A DNA stretch of 64,000 nucleotides from Chloroflexota bacterium (GCA_028874365.1 JAPPJZ010000079.1:35610-99609); one strand, 5' to 3'; positions 47,628 through 56,845 are shown, counted from the first letter of the stretch. Numbers and translations are program-made. The notes: generated by a model not told the origin, from the letters alone.

Positions 47628-48911
47628 TCAGGTGGGATCGGAGATCGCGGCCTCGAACGCCTCGAGGAACAGATCGGCCTGCTCGCGCTTGAGCACGAGC
47701 GGTGGTCGCACCTTGAGCACGTTGCCGTGCTCCCCGGCCTGGCCCATCAGGAATCCGGCATGCCGCAGACGATTGACGATCACCGCGGCGCCCTCGCGGT
47801 CCGGTTCCTTGCTTTCGCGGTCCTTGACCCACTCCATGCCGATGAACAGGCCGTGGCCGCGGACGTCCGCCATCGGCTCGCAGCCTTCCTGCAGCGACCG
47901 CAGGTTCTCGATCAAGTAGCCGCCGACATCGGCGACGCTGTCGACCAGCCCCTCGCCTTCGATCACCTCCAGCACCGCCTTGCCCACGGCCGCCTGCAAG
48001 GGACTCGAAGCGAACGTGTTGAAGTAACGGGTATGGTCGCGGAAGGTCTCGACCAGTTCCTGCGATGCCACAACGCCGGAGAGCGGCAGCCCGTTGCCCA
48101 TCGGCTTGCCCATACTGACGATGTCGGGGGTGACCTCAGTGGTCTCGTAGCCCCACCAGTTGCCGGAGCGGGCGAAACCGGCCTGGACCTCGTCGCAGAT
48201 GAAGAGCCCGCCGGCGTCGCGAACCATGTCGGCCGCGCGAGACATGAAGCCGGTCGGGATATCGGGCAAGCCCTCGTTGGCCAGAATTGAGCAGACCATC
48301 ATGCCGGCGAACGGGACGCCGTCCTCGGCGAAGCCATCAATCTCGGTCCTGAGCCGTCCCAGGTAGGCCTCTGACAGCGACTCGTCGTCAAGACCCTCCT
48401 CGATCGGCCGGTAGCGCTGGGGTACCGGGATCGAGCGGAACTCCGGCTCGTTGTCGCCCCGCAGACGTGAGAGCTTGCGCACCTCGGTTGAGTTGCCGTG
48501 GTAAGCGGCTTGCGTATAGATGAGCCCACGACCGCCGGTCGCCGCCCGAGCCATCAGGACCGCGATCTCGTTCGCTTCGGTCCCGCTGCAGGCAAAGACG
48601 GCGGAGGTCAAGTGGTCGGCGTGGACGGAGGTCAGGTGCTCGGCGTAGTCGAGGATGCCCTCGTGCAGGTAACGCGAGTGCACGTTTAGGGTCTCGGACT
48701 GGCGCTGCATCGCCTCGACCACGTGCGGGTGCCCGTGGCCGACGCAGGGCACGTTGTTGTAGAGGTCGAGGTAGCGCCGTCCGTCGGCGTCGTAGAGCCA
48801 GACGCCCTCGCCGCGCACAATGTGGACCGGGTCGTCGTAGAAGGTGGCGATGCCCGCCCCCAGCAGCCGTTCCCGACGCTCGAGCAGGTCTTGGGTAGTG
48901 AGTGTCGTCAT
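47628..48911 (-). CDS. Class III PLP enzyme, AGXT2L/phospholyase-like
   Basis: A 427-aa fold-type I PLP enzyme. YLDLYNNVPCVGHGHPHVVEAMQRQSETLNVHSRYLHEGILDYAEHL closely resembles the AGXT2L group (ethanolamine-phosphate and 5-phosphohydroxylysine phospholyases) rather than ornithine-type transaminases. The cofactor-stacking region FICDEVQAGFARSG and the Schiff-base Lys in VSMGKPMGNGLP are intact. Together with the adjacent APH kinase it could phosphorylate an amino alcohol or hydroxylysine and then eliminate phosphate. ATG 48911 follows a GACAAT box after 6 nt and has no Shine-Dalgarno. Confidence 0.88.
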   Translation of the reverse strand: MTTLTTQDLLERRERLLGAGIATFYDDPVHIVRGEGVWLYDADGRRYLDLYNNVPCVGHGHPHVVEAMQRQSETLNVHSRYLHEGILDYAEHLTSVHADHLTSAVFACSGTEANEIAVLMARAATGGRGLIYTQAAYHGNSTEVRKLSRLRGDNEPEFRSIPVPQRYRPIEEGLDDESLSEAYLGRLRTEIDGFAEDGVPFAGMMVCSILANEGLPDIPTGFMSRAADMVRDAGGLFICDEVQAGFARSGNWWGYETTEVTPDIVSMGKPMGNGLPLSGVVASQELVETFRDHTRYFNTFASSPLQAAVGKAVLEVIEGEGLVDSVADVGGYLIENLRSLQEGCEPMADVRGHGLFIGMEWVKDRESKEPDREGAAVIVNRLRHAGFLMGQAGEHGNVLKVRPPLVLKREQADLFLEAFEAAISDPT

Positions 48912-48917
48912 GGGCCG

Positions 48918-48923
48918 ATTGTC
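48918..48923 (-). promoter_or_regulatory. -10-like element (GACAAT) before the PLP enzyme gene
   Basis: The minus strand reads GACAAT, 6 nt, then ATG at 48911, the same leaderless geometry as for holA and the acylase gene. The match to TATAAT is four of six. Confidence 0.3.
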
Positions 48924-49005
48924 AGTGCTGCAGCGCACGGTTGCAAGCTCCGGCGCGTAGACTCGGCCAAAGCCTCAACGGCGATCGCCCTTCTGGAGGG
49001 AGCCC

Positions 49006-49755
49006 ATGATGAGCGATTCCATCACTACGACGCCCGGCGCGAAGATGATGTTCATGATCCGCCGCCGCGAAGACGCGTCGCGCGACGAGATGATCGCCCA
49101 CTGGTACAAAAGCCACATGCCCGGCGTGCTCGAAGCGCAAGAGGCGGCGAAGGCCGCAGGCCGACGGCCGGCGCGCAAGTACCTGGTCACCCTGTTCAAC
49201 GGCGAGCAGGGCGAGCACGTTGCTCGGCCGACCTACGACGGCATGGCCCAGCTCTGGTTCGACAAGCCATTGCGCAAACCCGACGGTCCGATGTTCAGCG
49301 AGCCGCGAGACACATTCGATCAGAAAGTCGAACCGTTCGTGCCCTGGGCGACGACTGAGCATGTCGTGATCGACGGTGCTGACGACCTGCCGGTTGTGCC
49401 GTTGACGCTGAACGAGCCATTCCCGACGACTCGCAGCAACCTGTTCAAGGTCTCGTTCCTGGTCAAGGCGAAGGACGGCGTCGACTGGGATGAGTTCTTC
49501 CGCGTCTGGCTGGAGGACCATGCGCCCAACGTCAAGCGGACCATGCACAAAGTCGGCGGGCTGCGCTACGTGGTGAGCCACAGCATCAACCCCGACGACG
49601 AACCCTACGCCGGCATGGCCGAGCTCTACTTCCGTGACCTGTCCGGCTGGGCTCGCTACGGCGAAACCATCACGCCCGACGCGTTTGGTCCCCTGGTCGA
49701 CAGGGATGAGACCATTTGGTTCGGCGCGGACACGGAGTTGATCGGGATTCCCTGA
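49006..49755 (+). CDS. EthD-domain (dimeric alpha-beta barrel) protein, two domains
   Basis: A 249-aa protein with two ferredoxin-like modules of the EthD/ABM type: KMMFMIRRREDASRDEMIAHWYKSHMPGVL near the start and FKVSFLVKAKDGVDWDEFFRVWLEDHAPNV near residue 145. The W-x-x-x-H-x-P signature is seen in HWYKSHMPG and WLEDHAPN. EthD-like proteins support degradation of ethers and other compounds or act as small monooxygenases. GGAGGG lies upstream of the ATG, and a TAGACT box at 48958-48963. The amidase gene follows after 42 nt. Confidence 0.85.
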   Translation: MMSDSITTTPGAKMMFMIRRREDASRDEMIAHWYKSHMPGVLEAQEAAKAAGRRPARKYLVTLFNGEQGEHVARPTYDGMAQLWFDKPLRKPDGPMFSEPRDTFDQKVEPFVPWATTEHVVIDGADDLPVVPLTLNEPFPTTRSNLFKVSFLVKAKDGVDWDEFFRVWLEDHAPNVKRTMHKVGGLRYVVSHSINPDDEPYAGMAELYFRDLSGWARYGETITPDAFGPLVDRDETIWFGADTELIGIP

Positions 49756-49797
49756 GCGGCGGGACCGGAAATCAACAGACGCGGACGGAGCCTCCCG

Positions 49798-51195
49798 ATG
49801 ACCACCGACCTTGCCTACGCCACGATCGAAGAACTCGCCCCGCGGATCGCCTCGGGCGAGCTGTCGCCCGTTGAGTTGACCCAAGCCCAGTTGGACCGCA
49901 TTGCCGCCCACGACGGCCTGCTCAAGAGCTATGCCACGGTGATGGCCGAATCGGCGCTGGCTGAGGCGCAACAGGCGGCGGACGAGATTGCGGCCGGCAA
50001 CTATCGAGGGCCATTGCACGGGATTCCGATCGCGGTCAAAGACCTTTGCTACACGACCGGCGTGCGCACCATGGGCGGGACGAAGGTGCTGGAAGAGTTC
50101 GTCCCCGACTTCGACTCAACAGTCGTGGCCCGATTCAAGGACGCCGGCGCGGTGATGCTGGGCAAGCTCAACCTGACCGAGGGCGCGATGGCCGGCTACA
50201 ACCGCGCCCGCCAGGTGCCGGTCAATCCCTGGGACGCCGGGCGGTGGACGGGCGTGTCGTCCAGCGGCTCCGGCGTGGCCACGGCTGCCGGGCTGTGCTA
50301 CGCGTCATTGGGCAGTGACACCGGCGGCTCGATCCGCGGGCCGTCGGCATCGTGCGGGATCGTCGGGCTCAAGCCGACCTGGGGCCGGGTCAGCCGTTAT
50401 GGCGTACTCGACCTGGCGCAGTCGCTCGACCACGTTGGACCGATGTGTCGTTCGACCTGGGATTGCGCCGTCACACTCGAGGTGATCGCCGGAGACGACC
50501 CCAACGATCCGACCACGCTCCCGGAACCGGCTCCCTCGATGCTCGAAGGAATCGAGGGGGGCGTCTTGGGCATGCGCATCGGCTACGACGAGCGCTATGC
50601 GACAGAGGAAGTGTTCCCGCCGATCGCCGAAGCGGTCGCTGCGTCGGTTGAGACGCTGGCGTCGCTGGGCGCGGAGATCGTCTCGGTTGAGTTGCCGGAG
50701 TTCGAGCCCTACATGGCCGACTGGCCCACGCTCTGTTCGGTTGAGGCGCTGCACGCGCATCTCGACCACTATCCCAGTCGGGCCGGCGACTACGGCAACT
50801 GGTTCGGCGCCTGGCTGGAGTTGGGGTCGTCGGTCAGCGCAACCGACTACGCGGACGCCTGCATCCGGCGAGAGGAGTTGCGCGGTCTGCTGGCTCGGGT
50901 ATTCGCCGAAATCGACATGCTCGCTTGCTCTGCGCAGGGCACGCTGCCGCACCAGGTGACTGAAGACATGATGTACGACGACACTCCGGGCGAATTCCAG
51001 TGGTCGCGGCTGCAGTACACCGCGCCCTGGGACATGAACCGCGCCCCGACGCTGACGCTGCCCAACGGCTGGAGCGATCAGGGTCTGCCGCTCGCGCTGC
51101 AGCTCGTTGGCCCACTGGGCAGCGAGCAGGCCCTCTGCCGGGCCGGCTACGCCTACGAACAGGCCACCGACTTCATGCGCAACCCGGAGCTCTAG
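49798..51195 (+). CDS. Amidase signature family hydrolase
   Basis: A 465-aa amidase of the GatA-like amidase signature family. The catalytic Lys is in GIPIAVKDLCYTTG, the cis-Ser in the VSSSGSGVATAAG loop and the nucleophile in GSDTGGSIRGPSASCGIVGLKPTWGRVSRYG. It hydrolyses carboxylic amides; without GatB/C partners it is probably a free amidase for small amides rather than the tRNA amidotransferase. It follows the EthD protein on the same strand, and its stop overlaps the convergent hydratase gene by 4 nt. Confidence 0.93.
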   Translation: MTTDLAYATIEELAPRIASGELSPVELTQAQLDRIAAHDGLLKSYATVMAESALAEAQQAADEIAAGNYRGPLHGIPIAVKDLCYTTGVRTMGGTKVLEEFVPDFDSTVVARFKDAGAVMLGKLNLTEGAMAGYNRARQVPVNPWDAGRWTGVSSSGSGVATAAGLCYASLGSDTGGSIRGPSASCGIVGLKPTWGRVSRYGVLDLAQSLDHVGPMCRSTWDCAVTLEVIAGDDPNDPTTLPEPAPSMLEGIEGGVLGMRIGYDERYATEEVFPPIAEAVAASVETLASLGAEIVSVELPEFEPYMADWPTLCSVEALHAHLDHYPSRAGDYGNWFGAWLELGSSVSATDYADACIRREELRGLLARVFAEIDMLACSAQGTLPHQVTEDMMYDDTPGEFQWSRLQYTAPWDMNRAPTLTLPNGWSDQGLPLALQLVGPLGSEQALCRAGYAYEQATDFMRNPEL

Positions 51196-52016
51196 TAGTC
51201 CGTCGCCTCACCTCGCTCCTGCTGTGCCTTGCGCTGGTTCATGAAGTCACGCATGCTGCCGGCGCTGTCCGGTGGCGGCGGTGCCATGCGGAGCCAGGAG
51301 TTGAGACTGGTCGTGTAGCGGAACTGCGCGCCCCAGCCGAGCATATCGGCCTGCGTGTGCCACATCTCCTTCTTGGTCAGCAGACTCGCCAGCGGCGCCT
51401 CCGCAACGCTTTCGGCCATCTGTCGCACCGTCTCGTCAAGTTCGGACGACGGGACGCTGCGGGTTATGAGGCCCCACTCCTCGGCTTCCTTGCCCGAGAG
51501 CACGCGACCGGTGAAGAGCATGTCGTTGGCGCGACGTGGGCCGACGAGATAGCTCCAGAACGGGATCGAACTGGCGCCGCCCATGCGCATGAATGGCTCT
51601 CCGATTAGCGCTTCGTCGGCCGCGACGACCAGGTCACAGAGCATGGAAATGTACATCCCGCAAGCGATGGCGTGACCCTGGATCTGCGCGATGATCACCT
51701 TCGGGTTGTCCCAGATCGCCTCGTATATCCCGCGCATGATCCGCTGGTGTTTGTGCCCGTTGACGATGTTCCACTCGGAGTCGCCGTCGGGCGTATTGAT
51801 GTAAGGACTGCCATCGATGTCGTACCCCGCGCTGAATGCCGGACCATTGGCGCGAAGAATGGCGACCTTGAGCGAGTCGTCCTCGGCGACGACATTGAGC
51901 GAGTGCAGCAGGTCGTCGAGCAACGCGTGGTTGAGCGCGTTGCGTTTTTCTGGCCGGTCCATCGTGATCGTCGCGATCGGGCCGTCGGTCTCGAACTCGA
52001 TGGCGGTGTAGGTCAT
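51192..52016 (-). CDS. Enoyl-CoA hydratase/isomerase family protein
   Basis: A 274-aa crotonase-fold enzyme: EFETDGPIATITMDRPEKRNALNHALLDDL, ILRANGPAFSAGYDIDGSP as the first oxyanion loop, IAQIQGHAIACGMYISMLCDLVVAADEA as the second, and GEPFMRMGGASSIPF. The Glu pair of classical hydratases is not conserved, so isomerase, hydrolase or decarboxylase chemistry is equally possible. AAGGAG lies close before the ATG. It lies downstream of the two carboxyltransferase genes after 58 nt and may be part of their operon. Confidence 0.9.
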   Translation of the reverse strand: MTYTAIEFETDGPIATITMDRPEKRNALNHALLDDLLHSLNVVAEDDSLKVAILRANGPAFSAGYDIDGSPYINTPDGDSEWNIVNGHKHQRIMRGIYEAIWDNPKVIIAQIQGHAIACGMYISMLCDLVVAADEALIGEPFMRMGGASSIPFWSYLVGPRRANDMLFTGRVLSGKEAEEWGLITRSVPSSELDETVRQMAESVAEAPLASLLTKKEMWHTQADMLGWGAQFRYTTSLNSWLRMAPPPPDSAGSMRDFMNQRKAQQERGEATDY

Positions 52017-52074
52017 CGTTTTGCTCCTTGCATACAGGTCGGCGGGCTGACCAGGGGCGCCGTGATCGCTGCCG

Positions 52075-53508
52075 CTATGTCATGTCGTGGATCTGCTGGC
52101 CTCGGTCGTAGTGGGCCGCTGGCAGGGCTCTGCCGGGGCCGAGCAATCGTAGTGAGCGAGCGAGCCACGGCCGAGTGTCGGCCGGGGTGATCATCTCCGA
52201 GACCAGGCCCAGATCCGCGGCCTGCCATGGATCCTCGGAGGGTGGGGACTCGGGATCGCGGGCGACGTAACCGGGACTGTCGGTCATCGCCGGCCGGGCC
52301 GACGGCCAGCACCAGATGAAGTCGAATCCGGTGCCCATGCCGCCGAGGGCGAAGTCGCCGAGCGCGTGACCCCAGCCGGTGATGATCGTGATCTTCGCCG
52401 CGTGCGAGGCGCGCAGCGACTCGACCGCGCGGGCGGCGGCGAACATGAACTCGGCCGTGGCCGCATCGGACGGGTCGTAGCCAAGCGTGTCCTGGGTCGA
52501 GAGAAACGGAATCTGGTAGTCGGCGCTCCACGAGGCTGCGCGGGCGATTCGCTTCATGTCCGAGGTCGTCAGCGGCGCTCTCGGCGATCCGCCGGTCAAC
52601 GCGAAGGCGACCGGGACGCCTTCAACCTGGCCCACGCCGACCGCACAGCTCGCATCGGCCGGACCCAGCAACGTCACGCTGGCGGCGTCGAAGATCGCAT
52701 CCATCTGCTCGCGCGGCGTGGCGTACATGTCCTCATCCGTTAGGTTGAGCGCAGCCTCGGTCGACGCATCGCCGACCGGGGCAAGCGGCGAGCCGAGATC
52801 GGCTGGCAGCGTCGCGAGAAACCGTTGCGCGGCGCCGATCGCCTCGGCATCGCTATCGCAAACCAGGTCGGCTACCGAGTCGGCTGTGCCCTCGTGTGCC
52901 CCGAAATGGGCGCGATCCGTGGCCACGAGCAAATCCGAGCGCACCGCCAGGGCGCCGTTCTGACCGGCGCAGAGGCCGCAGGCGATTGTCACCAACGGCG
53001 CTTCGCGCTCGGCGATATCGCGGGCCGGCAACTGCTCGGCCACGCGACTCAGCAGTACTCCGGCGTGGGCGTCGAACTCGGGAACCACGTCGGATGTGCC
53101 GTCCGCGAGGTACACAATTGGCAAGCGACGGTAGATCGCATTGGAGAGCATCCGGTTGCGCTTGTTCTTGCCCACCTGTGCGTCGGAGTTCGCCAGCGCG
53201 ATCGGATCTTCCGCGATCACGACGGTCCGGCGCCCGGAGACCTCCGCGTAGCCTACGATCACGCCGTCGGCCGGCGTCTCCTCAGCGACCTCATGGTGCT
53301 GGCTCTTCGCAAACGCGCCGATTTCGAGGAACGACCCCTCATCGACCAACAGCTCGACCCGCTGGCGCGGGGTCAATTGGCCCGGCTGCAGCTCTCGCTC
53401 GCGATCAAACGCCTCGATATGTGCACGCTCTTCGTCAACGCGCTGCAGCCGCTCGGCGATGGTCAGATTCTTCTCCGGGCTGACGTGCCGCTGGCGTCGA
53501 CTCGTCAT
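52075..53508 (-). CDS. Acyl-CoA carboxylase carboxyltransferase-like protein (second of a pair)
   Basis: A 477-aa protein of the crotonase-fold carboxyltransferase family. It begins NLTIAERLQRVDEERAHIEAFDRERELQPGQLTPRQRVELLVDEGSFLEIGAFA, which is the propionyl-CoA carboxylase beta N-terminus, then ETPADGVIVGYAEVSGR. The C-terminal half is more diverged, and the usual GA(Y)GAGY-type oxyanion segments are not clear. It probably pairs with the preceding gene, with which it overlaps by 4 nt. No biotin carboxylase or carrier gene is adjacent. Confidence 0.82.
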   Translation of the reverse strand: MTSRRQRHVSPEKNLTIAERLQRVDEERAHIEAFDRERELQPGQLTPRQRVELLVDEGSFLEIGAFAKSQHHEVAEETPADGVIVGYAEVSGRRTVVIAEDPIALANSDAQVGKNKRNRMLSNAIYRRLPIVYLADGTSDVVPEFDAHAGVLLSRVAEQLPARDIAEREAPLVTIACGLCAGQNGALAVRSDLLVATDRAHFGAHEGTADSVADLVCDSDAEAIGAAQRFLATLPADLGSPLAPVGDASTEAALNLTDEDMYATPREQMDAIFDAASVTLLGPADASCAVGVGQVEGVPVAFALTGGSPRAPLTTSDMKRIARAASWSADYQIPFLSTQDTLGYDPSDAATAEFMFAAARAVESLRASHAAKITIITGWGHALGDFALGGMGTGFDFIWCWPSARPAMTDSPGYVARDPESPPSEDPWQAADLGLVSEMITPADTRPWLARSLRLLGPGRALPAAHYDRGQQIHDMT

Positions 53509-54995
53509 CTGCGTCCCCCTCTTCCTAGCGCTTCGAAGGCCTGAACCACACGGGGTCGCGTTTCGACCGGGTCAATAATGTTGTCGATTGTGGCCATCTG
53601 CGCCCCGCGCCAAGGGTTCATGTTGCGTCGGAACGGCTCGGCCAGTTCGTCGAGCAGGAGCCGGTGGTCGTCGCGGTCTTCGATTTCCGCGAGTTTCTTC
53701 CGATGCACGACCGCAGCGCCGCCCTCTGGCCCGAGATAGGCGATCTGCGTCGTTGGCCACGAGAGCGTGATTGCCTCCGGGTCGCTGCCGCCCATGATGA
53801 AGTAGCCCATCCCGATGCCTTTGCCCAGCGTCACGCAGACCGTCGGCACCTCGGAGGCCATCTTTTCGGAGATGTAGACCGTGGTCTCGGTCAACAGCCC
53901 CTTGTGCTCCTCCTCCTGCGTGGTCATGATCCCCGGCGTGTCGCAGAAGCTGAGCAGCGGCAGCGAAAACGTCCTCGCCGTCTTGACGATGCGGCGCGCC
54001 TTGATCAGGGCATTCATATCGATCGCCCCGCCACGCACCTTCGGCTGGTTGGCCATGACTGCGACGGTGTGCCCGTCCAGACGGGCGAAACCTGTGACCA
54101 TGTTCATGCCGAACTCGGGCTGCCACTCGAAGAAACTGTCACGGTCCACGACCCGCTCGATGATCTTGCGCACCTCATAGGGCCGGTTCGGATACTTCGG
54201 CACCAGCGACCGCAACTCCTCGTCGCAACGATCCCTGGGGTCGCCGCTCATGATCCGCGGCGCAGACTCGAAGGCATGGCCGGGCAGATAGGAGAAACAG
54301 GTGCGCAGCGTCTCCATCGCCTCAGCTTCGTCTTCCGCCCGCCGGCAGATTTGACCGGTCATCCTGGTGTGCACATCGACGCCGCCCATCTCGTAGAGGT
54401 CGGGGCGCTTGCCGGTGGCAAACTCGATGATGTACGGACTGACGAAGGTCGCCGTCGCGCGCGGGGTCATCACCGAGAAGTCGGCCACGGAGGCAGCCCA
54501 TGGTGCAAACGAGTTGCCCAGGATGGCGGTGAATACGCCGCCTCTGCGGGGCACGCTCGAACGAGCACCGACGTTGTGTCCGCCGACGGCGGAGAATCCC
54601 GAGGACATGACGTGGTCCTCGATCTGTCCACCCGCCCCCTGGAACAGGTAGAACATGGGCAGCGCGGCCTTGTCGACGATGTGGCCGACGGCGCGCATGT
54701 TGACCCGCGAGCGCAGGTTGTACGCGCCCGCGCCTCTTGACGCGTCATGTGCCTTGTAAAGCACCGGTCGGCCGTGGATTTCGCCGAAACCCAACTGCAG
54801 CGGCGTCGGCCCCAGACCGTAGCTGAACGCCCACTGGCTTCCCGGATCCAGCAGCAACTCGATTCGCTCGTTGGCAGTCAGCAGACCTCGACTGTGGGCC
54901 CGCTCGTCGCCTTCCGGATTCGGTGCGAAGAACTCGTCTCTTCGACGCCGCAGTTCGGCGAGATGCTCCAGGTCAGCGGGACTAGCCGTTGACAC
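53505..54995 (-). CDS. Acyl-CoA carboxylase carboxyltransferase subunit
   Basis: A 496-aa carboxyltransferase with better conservation than its neighbour: RGLLTANERIELLLDPGSQWAFSYGLG, FYLFQGAGGQIEDHVMSSGFSAVGG, GGVDVHTRMTGQICRRAEDEAEAMETLR, LLSFCDTPGIMTTQEEEHKG and GKGIGMGYFIMGGSDPEAITLSWPTTQIAYLGPEGG. It transfers carboxyl groups between carboxybiotin and an acyl-CoA. The start is ambiguous: GTG 54995 (14-nt overlap with the ThuA gene) is preferred to TTG 55010. It would need a biotin carboxylase/carrier from elsewhere. Confidence 0.88.
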   Translation of the reverse strand: MSTASPADLEHLAELRRRRDEFFAPNPEGDERAHSRGLLTANERIELLLDPGSQWAFSYGLGPTPLQLGFGEIHGRPVLYKAHDASRGAGAYNLRSRVNMRAVGHIVDKAALPMFYLFQGAGGQIEDHVMSSGFSAVGGHNVGARSSVPRRGGVFTAILGNSFAPWAASVADFSVMTPRATATFVSPYIIEFATGKRPDLYEMGGVDVHTRMTGQICRRAEDEAEAMETLRTCFSYLPGHAFESAPRIMSGDPRDRCDEELRSLVPKYPNRPYEVRKIIERVVDRDSFFEWQPEFGMNMVTGFARLDGHTVAVMANQPKVRGGAIDMNALIKARRIVKTARTFSLPLLSFCDTPGIMTTQEEEHKGLLTETTVYISEKMASEVPTVCVTLGKGIGMGYFIMGGSDPEAITLSWPTTQIAYLGPEGGAAVVHRKKLAEIEDRDDHRLLLDELAEPFRRNMNPWRGAQMATIDNIIDPVETRPRVVQAFEALGRGGRR

Positions 54996-55800
54996 CGGTG
55001 CCCCATTCAATCGCGTTCTTCAATAGCTGCTCGTATGGCTCAGTCTCCCACGGACCTCGGAAGCGGAGCGGCACTTTGCCATCCGGTGAGATGCTCTCGT
55101 GAACCGATGGCTGTCCATTGGTTAGCGGTGTATGGCAATGACCCGGCGCGATGTAGGCGATCTCGCCCTCTCCGACCTTGCGGGCGAAGCCGAGCGCATG
55201 CGACTTGCCGTCGGGCAGCAGCGACAGGTCGCCGCCGTAGAGCTCGTCAACGAACGGCGGCTTCTCTACATCCTCGGTCGTCAGCAAGACCTGCGTGTCG
55301 GGATGAATGACCTCGACCATGTAGGGCTCGTCCTGGACCGGGAAGCTGCCGGGCAGGTTGTAGGTCAGCGGATGGTTGTGGTCCGAGACCTTGACGTCCA
55401 TCTCCCGGATCGGCGGGTGGGTCATGAAGAATCCGCCCAGCGCCTCGTGGTAGTCCATCTTGGCCATGCGGCGGCGGCCGTCCTCGCGGCCGAGGCGCTC
55501 GGCCTTGCCACCGGTGGACCCGTGCAGCGCCAGCCAACGCCCGCCGTCCCCGAGCCAGTCGCGGATCACGCCGGTCTGGTAGTCGTCAGCGAACGGTCCG
55601 GCGACGTAGCAAATCAGCAGGTGCGCGTCACGGATCCACTTGTGGCAGTCGGTGAAGTCGCTGCTCACGGTCGTATGAACATCCTCGTTGGATTGCAGAG
55701 CCATCAGGATGCGCATGCGGGCATAGTCCATGTCGTGCCCGGCGTGCTTGCCCGGAGGAAATCCCCCTACGACGACGTGGGCTCGGATTGGTGTACTCAT
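54982..55800 (-). CDS. ThuA-like domain protein
   Basis: A 272-aa protein of the ThuA/class I glutamine amidotransferase-like fold: HVVVGGFPPGKHAGHDMDYARMRI at the start, DAHLLICYVAGPFADDYQTGVIRDWLGDGGRWLALHGSTGG in the middle, LGGFFMTHPPIREMDVKVSD and IAYIAPGHCHTPLTN at the end. ThuA-like proteins occur in trehalose and carbohydrate catabolism; the exact reaction is not settled. ATG 55800 has AGGAG 7 nt upstream; a TAGCAT box is at 55833-55838. It heads the ThuA-CT-CT-hydratase string. Confidence 0.85.
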   Translation of the reverse strand: MSTPIRAHVVVGGFPPGKHAGHDMDYARMRILMALQSNEDVHTTVSSDFTDCHKWIRDAHLLICYVAGPFADDYQTGVIRDWLGDGGRWLALHGSTGGKAERLGREDGRRRMAKMDYHEALGGFFMTHPPIREMDVKVSDHNHPLTYNLPGSFPVQDEPYMVEVIHPDTQVLLTTEDVEKPPFVDELYGGDLSLLPDGKSHALGFARKVGEGEIAYIAPGHCHTPLTNGQPSVHESISPDGKVPLRFRGPWETEPYEQLLKNAIEWGTGVNG

Positions 55801-55885
55801 GACTCTTCTCCTGTGCTGCTCAGCTAGCAGCGATGCTAGCGCCACTGAACACTAGCCTGCGTCGAAGGCAAGAGGAGCGAACGTC

Positions 55886-56386
55886 ATGGAACCACTGCAA
55901 CCGATGGCTGAAGCGATCGCCGGACTGCTGCGTGAACGGGGCGAGACGGTCGCGATTTGCGAAACGACCGCGGGCGGACTCGTTTCGGCAGCGCTGCTCT
56001 CGATTCCCGGAGCATCGCGCTACTACGCCGGAGCGGCTGTGACTTACACCGGCGTTGCGCGCTCAACGTTCCTCGGGATCGAGCTTGAGGACTTTCCGGG
56101 GGTCCGCTCCAGCAGCGAGCCCTACGCCCAGATCATCGCCAATACGATTCGCGAACGCCTCGGAGCGACCTGGGGCATCGGCGAGACCGGCGCCGCAGGT
56201 CCTGGCGGCAATGTCTACGGCGACGCCTCAGGCCACACCTGCATCGCCATTGCCGGGCCAACCGAGCACGTCGAGACCCTCGAAACCGGTCTTGAGGACC
56301 GCGAAGAGAACATGTGGCTCTTCACCAGACGGACGCTGGAAGTGTTCGAATCGGTGCTGCGTGGGTCTTCCAGCCAGGGGTCTTGA
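55886..56386 (+). CDS. CinA C-terminal domain protein (PncC-like nicotinamide-nucleotide amidase)
   Basis: A 166-aa stand-alone CinA C-terminal domain: AICETTAGGLVSAALLSIPGASRYYAGAAVTYTG is the amidase core, and GETGAAGPGGNVYGDASGHTCIAIAGP carries the second conserved loop. PncC deamidates nicotinamide mononucleotide to recycle NAD. The usual AES(C/L)TGG motif is ETTAGG here. A TAGCCT box at 55853-55858 and a GAGGAGCG Shine-Dalgarno precede the ATG. Divergent from the ThuA gene. Confidence 0.85.
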   Translation: MEPLQPMAEAIAGLLRERGETVAICETTAGGLVSAALLSIPGASRYYAGAAVTYTGVARSTFLGIELEDFPGVRSSSEPYAQIIANTIRERLGATWGIGETGAAGPGGNVYGDASGHTCIAIAGPTEHVETLETGLEDREENMWLFTRRTLEVFESVLRGSSSQGS

Positions 56387-56443
56387 ATTCGCGTTCGCCG
56401 GCCCGGAACCTGGCCCTCAATTTGAACCGGTCTGCTCCACTCG

Positions 56444-56845
56444 CTACTCACTCAGGGTCAGGATAAGCTCTGCGTACTGTTTCCCCTGCGGATCGACCTT
56501 GTGGATCTCGATTCCGCCCGGCATCGCGTGTTCAACCTCGTAGTGGTCCTTGGTCCAGAACTGGTAGATCTTCCCTGACAGCTCGTCTTCCGTCTCGGCC
56601 GTCAGAATGCGAGTCGCGGGAAACTCATACTCCACTTCCAGCGAATCGAAGTCCTCGGTCGAGATGTGGTCCGGGAGACTCTCACCGGAGATGCCAACGA
56701 AGTGAGTCACGCCGACGCCGTCGGGGACGTAGACACAGGTATGGTCCGGCAGCTCGGCCAAAGCGCTCGCAGCGAGCTTGGCCCAGGTGTCGGGCAATGT
56801 GCTGAGGTCGCTGGATCCCTGAAACCCCACGAAGGTGAATCTCAT
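56444..56845 (-). CDS. Hypothetical protein, 133 aa
   Basis: A soluble acidic protein with Pro/Gly-rich stretches: MRFTFVGFQGSSDLSTLPDTWAK, HTCVYVPDGVGVTHFVGISGE, and IYQFWTKDHYEVEHAMPGG. The pattern of strands could fit a small dimeric alpha-beta barrel, but I cannot name a family. It is convergent with the CinA-like gene and upstream of nothing obvious on its strand; the SMP-30 gene precedes it by 46 nt. Codon use and a clean start support a real gene. Confidence 0.6.
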   Translation of the reverse strand: MRFTFVGFQGSSDLSTLPDTWAKLAASALAELPDHTCVYVPDGVGVTHFVGISGESLPDHISTEDFDSLEVEYEFPATRILTAETEDELSGKIYQFWTKDHYEVEHAMPGGIEIHKVDPQGKQYAELILTLSE

